Shown here: positions 44,590 to 51,778 of the stretch, in pieces
Layout of the letters: the number at the start of each line of letters is the position of its first letter
Numbering within the stretch: the stretch's first letter is position 1
Source: Bacteroidales bacterium SW299
Lineage (GTDB): Bacteria > Bacteroidota > Bacteroidia > Bacteroidales > Bacteroidaceae
Assembly (NCBI GenBank): GCA_019550975.1
Contig: SDWH01000002.1
Coordinates: forward strand, 186,001 to 250,000
DNA length: 64,000 nucleotides
Reading direction: 5' to 3'
Made by a program: the position numbers and the translations under genes
Notes under the pieces: model-generated
Seen by the model: only the letters and a program-made list of their open reading frames with translations
Databases searched by the model: none
Told to the model about the DNA's origin: nothing

Positions 44590-45918
44590 ATGACGACATA
44601 TTCGAATAAAGAAATCTGGCATGTAACGTACCCGATTTTCCTGGGGCTGATTGCGCAGAATGTGATTAATGTGACCGATACGGCCTTTTTGGGGCACGTA
44701 AGCGAAGTTGCATTGGGTGCTGCCGCCATGGGAGGACTGCTCTATATCTGTTTTTATACCGTGGCGTTCGGATTCAGTGTGGGTTCGCAGATATTGATTG
44801 CGCGCCGCAACGGTGAAGGAAACTACCGGGCTGTGGGGCCTATCATGTGGCAAGGGTCCGCCTTCAGCCTGATTATGGCGGTTGTGCTGCTGGGACTGAT
44901 GTATTTTATAGCCGAACCGCTTATCCGTCTGATCGTGTCTTCCGATGCCATATTCGAAGCTACCTGCGAGTTTTATGTGTGGCGCATGTGGGGGTTTCTC
45001 TTCGCTTTCCTCAACGTGATGTTCCGCGCCCTTTACATTGGCATTACGCAGACAAAGGTGCTTACCATGAGTGCGGTAGTGATGGCGCTGGTCAACCTGG
45101 TATTCAATTATGCGCTGGTGTTCGGACGCCTGGGAATGCCCGAAATGGGAGTCCGTGGCGCGGCGCTGGCTTCTGTCATCTCGGAGGCTTCGTCGCTGGT
45201 ATTCTACCTTGTTTATACGTATGTCAAGGTAGATCACCGGAAATATGGTCTGGGCCGTATTCCTCGTTTCGACGGAGGGATGGTGCTGCGCATCCTTCAT
45301 ATCTCATGCTTTACGATGGTGCAGTATTTTTTCTCGATGGGAATCTGGTTTGTGTTCTTTATTGCGTTGGAGCGTCTGGGCCAGCGCCAGCTTGCCGTCG
45401 CCAATATTGTCCGGAGCGTATATGTGGTGCTTCTTATACCCGCCCAATCCTTGTCTACCACCGCCAATACGCTGGTGAGCAATCTTATCGGAGCGGGCGG
45501 CGTAGACCATGTCATGTCGCTGCTGGGCAAGATAGCCCGGATGTCGTTTCTGATAATGATAATCTGCGCGGGCCTTTGCGCCCTCTTTCCTCACGCCATC
45601 TTGTCGGTCTATACCAATGAGGCGGCATTGCTGGAAGAGTCTGTGTCATCGCTCTATGTGGTGTGTGCGGCGATGCTGATCGCTTCGGTGGCGAACATTT
45701 ATTTCAACGGCATTTCCGGAACGGGGAATACGCAGGCTGCGCTTTATCTGGAGGTGTTTGTCCTGGTGTTCTATGCCGTATACATTGTTGTTGTCGGTAT
45801 GGTGGTGCAGGCGCCGGTCAGCATTTGCTTTACTACTGAGCTGGTTTATTATTCTCTGATGCTGACTATCAGCCTGATTTACTTGAAAAAAGCGAAATGG
45901 CAGAACAAAAAGATTTGA
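44590..45918 (+). CDS. MATE family efflux transporter
   Basis: A 442-residue inner-membrane protein with 12 predicted helices in two related halves, the MATE layout. It opens KEIWHVTYPIFLGLIAQNVINVTDTAFLG and has the internal-repeat equivalent LHISCFTMVQYFFSMGIWFVFF. It exports small cationic compounds or drugs using Na+ or H+. The start at 44590 follows the predicted transcription start by 30 nt; an ATG at 44524 lies upstream of the promoter and is excluded. The end overlaps the ffh -33 element. Confidence 0.92.
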   Translation: MTTYSNKEIWHVTYPIFLGLIAQNVINVTDTAFLGHVSEVALGAAAMGGLLYICFYTVAFGFSVGSQILIARRNGEGNYRAVGPIMWQGSAFSLIMAVVLLGLMYFIAEPLIRLIVSSDAIFEATCEFYVWRMWGFLFAFLNVMFRALYIGITQTKVLTMSAVVMALVNLVFNYALVFGRLGMPEMGVRGAALASVISEASSLVFYLVYTYVKVDHRKYGLGRIPRFDGGMVLRILHISCFTMVQYFFSMGIWFVFFIALERLGQRQLAVANIVRSVYVVLLIPAQSLSTTANTLVSNLIGAGGVDHVMSLLGKIARMSFLIMIICAGLCALFPHAILSVYTNEAALLEESVSSLYVVCAAMLIASVANIYFNGISGTGNTQAALYLEVFVLVFYAVYIVVVGMVVQAPVSICFTTELVYYSLMLTISLIYLKKAKWQNKKI

Positions 45919-45943
45919 GCGTTCCGATTTTTTTGTAATTTTG
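45914..45943 (+). promoter_or_regulatory. Predicted promoter of ffh
   Basis: TTTG (45914-45917), an 18-bp spacer and TAATTTTG (45936-45943) form a strong match. The -33 element overlaps the MATE stop codon. Transcription would start near 45950. Confidence 0.7.
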
Positions 45944-45986
45944 CGCTCTGCGTTTGATAGGACAATTAAAACAATACAATATAATT

Positions 45987-47312
45987 ATGTTCGACAATTT
46001 AAGCGAAAGACTGGAACGGTCGTTCAAGATATTGAAGGGTGAAGGCAAGATCACCGAAATCAATGTGGCGGAGACCCTGAAGGATGTGCGTCGCGCCCTG
46101 CTTGACGCCGATGTGAATTATAAGGTTGCAAAGAACTTCACCGATACGGTGAAAGAGAAAGCGTTGGGACAGAATGTGCTGACGGCTGTGAAGCCCAGCC
46201 AGCTGATGGTAAAGATAGTGCATGATGAACTGGCCCGCCTGATGGGAGGCGATACGGCCGAACTGGAGCTGAAAGGCCGTCCGGCAGTGGTTCTGATGTC
46301 GGGTCTGCAAGGTTCGGGTAAAACGACTTTCTCCGGAAAGCTGGCACGCATGCTGAAAACGAAAAAGAACCGCAAGCCTTTGCTGGTTGCCTGCGACGTA
46401 TACCGTCCGGCAGCTATCGAACAGCTGAAGGTGTTGGGTGAGCAGATCGAAGTTCCCGTATACAGCGAACTGGAAAGCAAGGATCCGGTAAAGATTGCAC
46501 TGAATGCCATTCAGGAAGCAAAGGCCAAGGGATACGATCTGGTGATTGTCGATACGGCGGGACGTCTGGCGGTGGACGAGCAGATGATGAACGAAATAGC
46601 TGCCATCAAGGATGCTGTCAATCCGGATGCTACTTTGTTTGTCGTTGACTCGATGACCGGTCAGGATGCCGTGAATACCGCGCGTGAGTTCAACGAGCGG
46701 CTTGACTTTACGGGTGTGGTATTGACCAAGCTCGACGGTGATACCCGTGGCGGTGCGGCTCTTTCCATCCGCACGGTGGTCAGCAAGCCGATCATGTTTA
46801 TCGGTACGGGCGAAAAGCTGGAAGCAATCGACGTGTTCCATCCTGCACGTATGGCCGACCGTATTCTCGGCATGGGCGATATCGTGTCGCTGGTTGAACG
46901 TGCGCAGGAGCAGTATGACGAGGCGGAGGCCAAACGTCTTCAGAAGAAAATTCAGAAGAATCAGTTTGACTTCAACGATTTTCTCAGCCAGATTCACCAG
47001 ATCAAGAAGATGGGTAACCTGAAGGAGCTGGCTTCCATGATTCCGGGTGTGGGCAAGGTCATCAAGGATATTGATATCGACGATAACGCGTTCAAGAGTA
47101 TCGAAGCCATTATCTATTCGATGACTCCCGAAGAACGTACTCATCCCGAAATCCTGAACAGTTCACGCCGTACCCGTATTGCCAAAGGAAGCGGTACGAG
47201 CATTCAGGATGTGAACCGTCTTTTGAAGCAGTTCGACCAAACACGCAAGATGATGAAGATGGTGACAGGCGGAAAAGTGGCCGGGATGATGCAGCGGATG
47301 AAGAAAAGATAA
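45987..47312 (+). CDS. ffh: Signal recognition particle protein Ffh (SRP54)
   Basis: A 441-residue SRP GTPase that targets membrane proteins to the translocon with 4.5S RNA and FtsY. It has an N-domain (opening FDNLSERLERSFKILKGEGKITE), a G-domain with LQGSGKTTFSGKLA, DVYRPAAIEQL, DTAGRL and TKLDGD, and a methionine-rich M-domain ending KVAGMMQRMKKR. The ATG at 45987 gives the family N-terminus; the upstream ATG at 45954 does not. It is monocistronic, with a terminator after it. Confidence 0.98.
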   Translation: MFDNLSERLERSFKILKGEGKITEINVAETLKDVRRALLDADVNYKVAKNFTDTVKEKALGQNVLTAVKPSQLMVKIVHDELARLMGGDTAELELKGRPAVVLMSGLQGSGKTTFSGKLARMLKTKKNRKPLLVACDVYRPAAIEQLKVLGEQIEVPVYSELESKDPVKIALNAIQEAKAKGYDLVIVDTAGRLAVDEQMMNEIAAIKDAVNPDATLFVVDSMTGQDAVNTAREFNERLDFTGVVLTKLDGDTRGGAALSIRTVVSKPIMFIGTGEKLEAIDVFHPARMADRILGMGDIVSLVERAQEQYDEAEAKRLQKKIQKNQFDFNDFLSQIHQIKKMGNLKELASMIPGVGKVIKDIDIDDNAFKSIEAIIYSMTPEERTHPEILNSSRRTRIAKGSGTSIQDVNRLLKQFDQTRKMMKMVTGGKVAGMMQRMKKR

Positions 47313-47332
47313 GGATATGAATATATAGAGTT

Positions 47333-47380
47333 GGTTTGCAGCGGGGAACATCGGTTCTTCTTTCGTTGCAAACCTTTTTT
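47333..47380 (+). terminator. Terminator of ffh
   Basis: Arms GGTTTGCAGCG (47333-47343) and CGTTGCAAACC (47364-47374) pair with one G-T, followed by TTTTTTA. The stem starts 21 bp after the ffh stop. Confidence 0.85.
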
Positions 47381-47391
47381 ATTGGGGATAT

Positions 47392-48042
47392 ATGAAAACG
47401 AAGTTGATTCTGCTGTTCGTTCTGTTGCTTTCCATAAGGGCTTATGGGCAAGAGCCTGTTTTTTCAGAAACCGAGGACGGTTTGTTCGTGACCAAAGCCA
47501 AGTTTGTGGAGGGGTTTCACTTTGCCAAGTATGACAATGTGACTCCCTATATCCTGAAGCAGAAAACGTTTGAGCTTGACCGTTCCGGAAGGCGGTATGT
47601 TGTGAACTGCATGAAATTCAGGAACTGGAAAAATGATTCCGGGGACATTCATGTGGTCGAAATAAGGCGAGGCGGAAGAAGAGTCTTTTCCATGACCAAT
47701 GATTTGGGGTGGGAATGCATTGGCAACGAAACTCAAGGTCCCGGAAAGACGTCTTTCTATTATAAGGTGAACTTGGATGATGATACGATAGCCTTGGTTT
47801 TCATGGGCATTTATATAATGAGTCAGCCCCCTTATCTCACTGTATTCGTCTTGAAGAAAGGGCATGGAGGTTTTGTGTTCAACAAGCCTTTTTATGTGAA
47901 TGACATAAAGAGCGACGGGTATGAAACCGTTTTTACTTTGCAGTCCAATACGTTGGAGCATCTGGATATAAACAGCGGTCCGATCAATTCGCCGGATCTG
48001 CATACGCTGACTTTCAAAGACGGAATGATGTATTATAAGTAA
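47392..48042 (+). CDS. Secreted hypothetical protein
   Basis: A 216-residue protein with a clear signal peptide (MKTKLILLFVLLLSIRAYGQ, cut near 20). The mature part is beta-rich with several Tyr, Trp and Phe residues; I do not recognise a domain. It starts 12 bp after the ffh terminator T-run, with no obvious -7 element of its own, so it may need read-through or an unrecognised promoter. The next gene lies 283 bp downstream. It is probably periplasmic or outer-membrane associated. Confidence 0.65.
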   Translation: MKTKLILLFVLLLSIRAYGQEPVFSETEDGLFVTKAKFVEGFHFAKYDNVTPYILKQKTFELDRSGRRYVVNCMKFRNWKNDSGDIHVVEIRRGGRRVFSMTNDLGWECIGNETQGPGKTSFYYKVNLDDDTIALVFMGIYIMSQPPYLTVFVLKKGHGGFVFNKPFYVNDIKSDGYETVFTLQSNTLEHLDINSGPINSPDLHTLTFKDGMMYYK

Positions 48043-48251
48043 GGCTTGGACTGGTGTGCGTCTGGGCAGGAAGGGTGCTCCTTGCGTGCTTAAGATGCGG
48101 TGTCCTGTAAGAAGGGAAAAAGCGGGATACGTTTGGCTGCGGACTGGCATATGTTGCGGCTCGATGTCTTAATGCATTTTTTTTTCATTATTTTGTGTTA
48201 AAATGTCAGATAGAAAAGAAAGGAGTTCTTGACCGTTCTGAATTTTTCTCC

Positions 48252-48259
48252 TAACTTTA
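48252..48259 (+). promoter_or_regulatory. Possible promoter of the TonB-C repeat protein gene
   Basis: TAACTTTA matches seven of eight positions of TAnnTTTG, 66 bp before the ATG at 48326. The gap 48043-48325 otherwise holds nothing that I recognise. Confidence 0.35.
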
Positions 48260-48325
48260 CAAGAAAGGCGATATCGTTCGGATATTCAGCCTGGGGATAG
48301 TCGGATAATCAAATACGTAGGAGAT

Positions 48326-49738
48326 ATGGGCAGCTATTGTTTCAGGCGGTTTCTTTTTCTTTTGTTTCTTTCAATTTGTTCCGGTGCTTATAGCCGTTCC
48401 GGTGGTGCAGAAAAAGCGTGGAATCTGGATAAGGTGTCTGAATGGGTGCTGGAGCATATCCGTTTTCCGGAAGAAGCCTATTCGTTTGGAATGGCAGGAG
48501 AAGAACAGATGTGCCTCAGCGTTTCGTGGGACGGAAAGGTTTTTCTCGCCAGTCGTCTTAATACGCTCCATCCTGCTTATGAACAGGAGATAGAGCGGGT
48601 TGTTGCAAATGCTCCGCGTTGCACCGGCGTTTCCCAAGGAATGGAGGAAGCTTACCGTTATGTAAGGGTCGACTTTTATCAGTATATCCCGGAAGGCAGA
48701 CGGGGAAAGATGATGCGGGTTTCTCTGCATACTCCTCCGGTTTTCCGTGCGAAAGGGATACGGTCTTCTTATTTCGATGGGCGTGAGGCCTATATGGAGT
48801 GGCTTTGCGGCAGGATTCGGGTTCCGGAATCTTTTTCAGGCAGCATTGCCGACACGGTAACCGTGCAATATACAGTTACGTCGGAAGGAAAAGTGAAAGA
48901 CTTTGCTGTGCTCCGCTGTAAGGAGGAGTGGCTCGGCAGCGGACTGGAGCGTGCAGCGAGAAAATCTCCGAAATGGAAGCCTGCGACGGCAGACCGGTAT
49001 CGGACTGTTGATGTGGTGATGCGGGACAGAATGGTGTTCCGTCCGGGCAGTGGAGGAAGGCTGTTGTGTCAGGCTTATGAAGGCGGCGTGTATAGGCGGG
49101 ATGCAGCCATGCCGGAAGATTATGGCGGAATCGTGTACAATCCGGACAGGAATCCGGTTTATCTGTCGGGAGAGAGCTTTCATAAGGATGCACTCCGTGC
49201 GTTGGATGAAATGCTGAAGCAGAGAGGGGTAAATGTGGAGTACTCCGTTTCCGGAAGCTTTGTGGTGGAAAAGGACGGTACGGCAAGCAGTATCGGATTC
49301 ACCCGTCTGCCTGATTTCGCACCAGAAGGCATCCGTGCGGACAGCGTTGTGGCGGATGCCATCAGCAAGATGTGTTGGGAGCCGGCAAAGGTAGGAGAAA
49401 CGCCTGTACGCTGTCTGTTCCCGTTTACCTGCAAATACAGGGACAGCAGCAAGTGGGTTCTGAGGTCGCAGGAGAGCCGCAGAAAACGTTTGTACAGGAC
49501 GGCATCTCCGGCTGACATTTTTGGCAAGCATTTCATCGATCTTCAGGCAAGTCCTTCGGCAAAGGACTATGTCTATATTCAAAGCGACGGCAGTCTGCAT
49601 AGCTATCCTTTCAGCCCTTCCGGAATGTTCAATTACGATAAGTTCTATAAAGGAATGTTCTATTACCGTAAGGCGGGAGTAAAGGGAAACCTTTCGAAGA
49701 GGTATTTTAAAGATGTGTATAACGCCTATGTAAAATGA
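48326..49738 (+). CDS. Secreted protein with three TonB-C-like repeats
   Basis: A 470-residue protein with a cleavable signal peptide (about 1-24). Three segments of about 80 residues resemble the TonB C-terminal domain. They lie at about 35-115 (EWVLEHIRFPEEAYSFGMAG), 150-240 (CGRIRVPESFSGSIADTVTV, then GKVKDFAVLRC and SPKWKPA) and 285-375 (SFVVEKDGTASSIGF, then AISKMCWEPAKV). The wording 'F-x-V-x-x-x-G-K-V' followed by 'W-x-P-A' is the TonB-C signature. A true TonB has an uncleaved inner-membrane anchor and a proline-rich linker; neither is seen, so it is probably not an energy transducer. The function is unknown. An array of palindromes follows the gene. Confidence 0.65.
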   Translation: MGSYCFRRFLFLLFLSICSGAYSRSGGAEKAWNLDKVSEWVLEHIRFPEEAYSFGMAGEEQMCLSVSWDGKVFLASRLNTLHPAYEQEIERVVANAPRCTGVSQGMEEAYRYVRVDFYQYIPEGRRGKMMRVSLHTPPVFRAKGIRSSYFDGREAYMEWLCGRIRVPESFSGSIADTVTVQYTVTSEGKVKDFAVLRCKEEWLGSGLERAARKSPKWKPATADRYRTVDVVMRDRMVFRPGSGGRLLCQAYEGGVYRRDAAMPEDYGGIVYNPDRNPVYLSGESFHKDALRALDEMLKQRGVNVEYSVSGSFVVEKDGTASSIGFTRLPDFAPEGIRADSVVADAISKMCWEPAKVGETPVRCLFPFTCKYRDSSKWVLRSQESRRKRLYRTASPADIFGKHFIDLQASPSAKDYVYIQSDGSLHSYPFSPSGMFNYDKFYKGMFYYRKAGVKGNLSKRYFKDVYNAYVK

Positions 49739-49797
49739 TGGCTTGAAGAAGGCTCTGTGCCGGTGCACCAATCCTTGCTTCCCGCAGAAAAATCTGT

Positions 49798-49881
49798 ATC
49801 TTCAGGCTAGAGATGTAAATCTTCAGTCTGGAGATACATGTCTTTAGCCTGAAGATACATGTCTTCAGGCTGAAGATAAAC
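49798..49881. repeat. Second array of four 21-bp imperfect palindromes
   Basis: Units start at 49798, 49819, 49840 and 49861. Each has a 17-bp core close to ATCTTCAGNCTGAAGAT and a 4-bp spacer, the same design and copy number as 28598-28681. The last unit touches the namZ stop codon at 49882. The array lies in the convergent gap between the TonB-C repeat gene and namZ and may act as a terminator-like or protein-binding element. Confidence 0.9.
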
Positions 49882-51084
49882 TTAAAGAGCGTTTGATCCT
49901 TCTTCGTAAAGCAGGTATTTTTTCCTCATCTCCTTGTACGCTTCGAGCTTTTCTTGCCAGGCTTGGCGGATTTCATCCTCTGTTTTTCCTTGGATGATGT
50001 CCCGGCGCACCTGGTCTGTAGCCATCAGCAGGTCGAACCAGTGGGGACGGGAGAAGAACTTGCTGCCACAGCCGGCTTTTTGGTACAGATGATACATCTG
50101 CAATACATATTGCAGCGTAAGACCTTTCGGCGGAGCGGTTTTCCGTAAGTCTGTTCCCCTGCATGTTTGTCCTTTGTGGAGCGGATTCTTGTCGAATCCG
50201 GGCAGCGGACGGGGCGTGAATGTGAAGTCCAGCGTCTTGTCTTCGCATTTGTCCAGGCAAGGGCTTCCGATGACTTGAAAGGGGAACAGTGTTCCTCTCC
50301 CTACGCTTACCGACGTGCCTTCGAACGGGCAGAGCGACGGGTAGAGCGCGACAGACAGGTCGTTCGGAAGGTTGGGCGACGGCTTGACCGGAAGAGAATA
50401 GGGCTGCCCGTGCTTCCATCCTTCAACGGGGATGACAGTGAGCCGGCATTGCTTTCCTTGTCCCAGCCAGCCTTCTCCGTTGATCATCCGGGCAAGTTCG
50501 CCCGTCGTGCATCCGTGGAGCAGGGGGATGGGAAGCATTCCGACAAAGCTTCTGTATTTCATGTCCAGCACAGGGCCGTCCACACAGTCGCAGGGATTCG
50601 GGCGGTCGAGCACGATGACCTCCTTTCCGTTTTCCGCACAGGCTTGCATCACATAGTAAAGGGTGCTGATGTATGTGAAGAAGCGTGCGCCAACGTCCTG
50701 CAAGTCGAATACCACTGCATCGGTCTTGCTCAGCTGGTCGGGTTGCGGCTTCTTGTTTTTTCCGTAGAGCGAAACGACGGGAATGCCCGTCCGAGTGTCT
50801 TTTCCGTCGCGGACGGTTTCTCCGGGATCGGCCTTCCCGCGTATGCCGTGTTCCGGAGCGAAAAGCTGTACGATGTTTATGCCTTGCCGGATCAGCGTGT
50901 CGGCCAGGTGGACTTTGCCGCAAAGGCTGGTGTGGTTGACCGTTAAGGTGACGCGCTTGTTGCTGACAAGCCGGACGAGCGTTTCCAGCTGTTCCGCTCC
51001 TGTGCGGATTTGGGCGGTCAGCGCTGACGGGAGCAGGAGAATGCCTAATGCCAGAATTGTGCAGATTCTTTTCGGATTACTCAT
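49882..51084 (-). CDS. namZ: NamZ-like exo-beta-N-acetylmuramidase (DUF1343, GH171)
   Basis: A 400-residue secreted protein (signal peptide MSNPKRICTILALGILLLPSALTAQ, quoted as its 5-25 core CTILALGILLLPSALTAQ). The DUF1343 family is recognised by LTVNHTSLCGKVHLADTL, LFAPEHGIRGKADPG, FDLQDVGARFFTYISTLYYVMQ and LDRPNPC. Characterised NamZ enzymes release MurNAc from the non-reducing end of peptidoglycan fragments. It sits near an AmgK/MurU pair that would recycle MurNAc. I chose 51084 because the ATG at 51108 lies on or before the predicted transcription start. Confidence 0.88.
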   Translation of the reverse strand: MSNPKRICTILALGILLLPSALTAQIRTGAEQLETLVRLVSNKRVTLTVNHTSLCGKVHLADTLIRQGINIVQLFAPEHGIRGKADPGETVRDGKDTRTGIPVVSLYGKNKKPQPDQLSKTDAVVFDLQDVGARFFTYISTLYYVMQACAENGKEVIVLDRPNPCDCVDGPVLDMKYRSFVGMLPIPLLHGCTTGELARMINGEGWLGQGKQCRLTVIPVEGWKHGQPYSLPVKPSPNLPNDLSVALYPSLCPFEGTSVSVGRGTLFPFQVIGSPCLDKCEDKTLDFTFTPRPLPGFDKNPLHKGQTCRGTDLRKTAPPKGLTLQYVLQMYHLYQKAGCGSKFFSRPHWFDLLMATDQVRRDIIQGKTEDEIRQAWQEKLEAYKEMRKKYLLYEEGSNAL

Positions 51085-51094
51085 GGAATTTTTG

Positions 51095-51120
51095 TAGCTT
51101 TGTGACACTTAACAAAGATA
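51095..51120. promoter_or_regulatory. Crossed divergent promoters of namZ and the HD-domain gene
   Basis: The plus strand has TAGCTTTG (51095-51102) for the HD gene. The minus strand has TATCTTTG (51113-51120) for namZ. Both are full -7 matches, only 10 bp apart, with predicted starts near 51109 and 51106. The two polymerase footprints must overlap, so the promoters should exclude each other. Neither has a clear -33 TTTG. Confidence 0.55.
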
Positions 51121-51140
51121 AGAATAAAAACTGAATCATC

Positions 51141-51677
51141 ATGAATCCATTGGCGCTGATTGACAAATATTATCCGGAAAACAATGAGCTGAAACACATC
51201 CTGCTGGTGCATAGCCGTTCGGTGGCCGACAAGGCTCTGGCTATGGCGGAAACACATCCCGAGCTGAAGCTTGACCTGCAGTTTGTAGAGGAAGCCGCCT
51301 TGCTGCATGATATTGGCATTTTCAAGACGGATGCCAGTGACATTTATTGCTTCGGATCCTATCCTTATATCTGTCACGGATATTTGGGAGCCGACTTGAT
51401 GCGTGAGGAGGGGTATCCTCGCCACGCGCTGGTATGCGAACGCCACACAGGTGCCGGCATCACGCTGGAAGCGATGGACGAACAGAAGCTGCCTCTGCCT
51501 CATCGGGAGATGGTGCCGGTTTCGCTGGAAGAGCAGTTGGTGTGCTTTGCCGACAAGTTTTATTCCAAGACCCATCTCGACCGGGAAAAAACGGTTGAGA
51601 AAGCTCGCAAAAGCATTGCGAAGTACGGCGAGGACGGTGTGGAGCGTTTCGACAGGTGGTGCAAACTTTTTCTATAG
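51141..51677 (+). CDS. HD-domain (HDIG) phosphohydrolase
   Basis: A 178-residue cytoplasmic metal-dependent phosphohydrolase. The HD motif is LLHDIGIFKTD (about residue 56), with an upstream His in HILLVHSRSVADKAL and downstream GHGYLGADLM and CERHTGAGIT supplying further histidines. It belongs to the small stand-alone HDIG group; the nucleotide substrate is unknown. It is followed closely by lptD but has a separate promoter and is divergent from namZ. Confidence 0.88.
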   Translation: MNPLALIDKYYPENNELKHILLVHSRSVADKALAMAETHPELKLDLQFVEEAALLHDIGIFKTDASDIYCFGSYPYICHGYLGADLMREEGYPRHALVCERHTGAGITLEAMDEQKLPLPHREMVPVSLEEQLVCFADKFYSKTHLDREKTVEKARKSIAKYGEDGVERFDRWCKLFL

Positions 51678-51743
51678 GCTGATGCGGTGTACTAAAAATA
51701 CTTTAAAAACAGAAGCGGTGAAGTTTATTTGGCAGATATTGTT

Positions 51744-51751
51744 TACTTTTG
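51744..51751 (+). promoter_or_regulatory. Predicted promoter of lptD
   Basis: TACTTTTG is a full -7 match. Transcription would start near 51758, about 21 nt before the ATG at 51779. Confidence 0.5.
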
Positions 51752-51778
51752 CACCGCGCATCGTGTAAAAAGACGGTA

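Noticed and set aside
48326-49738. Energy-transducing TonB
   Set aside because: It has a cleavable signal peptide, no retained membrane anchor, no proline-rich linker and no ExbB/ExbD neighbours.
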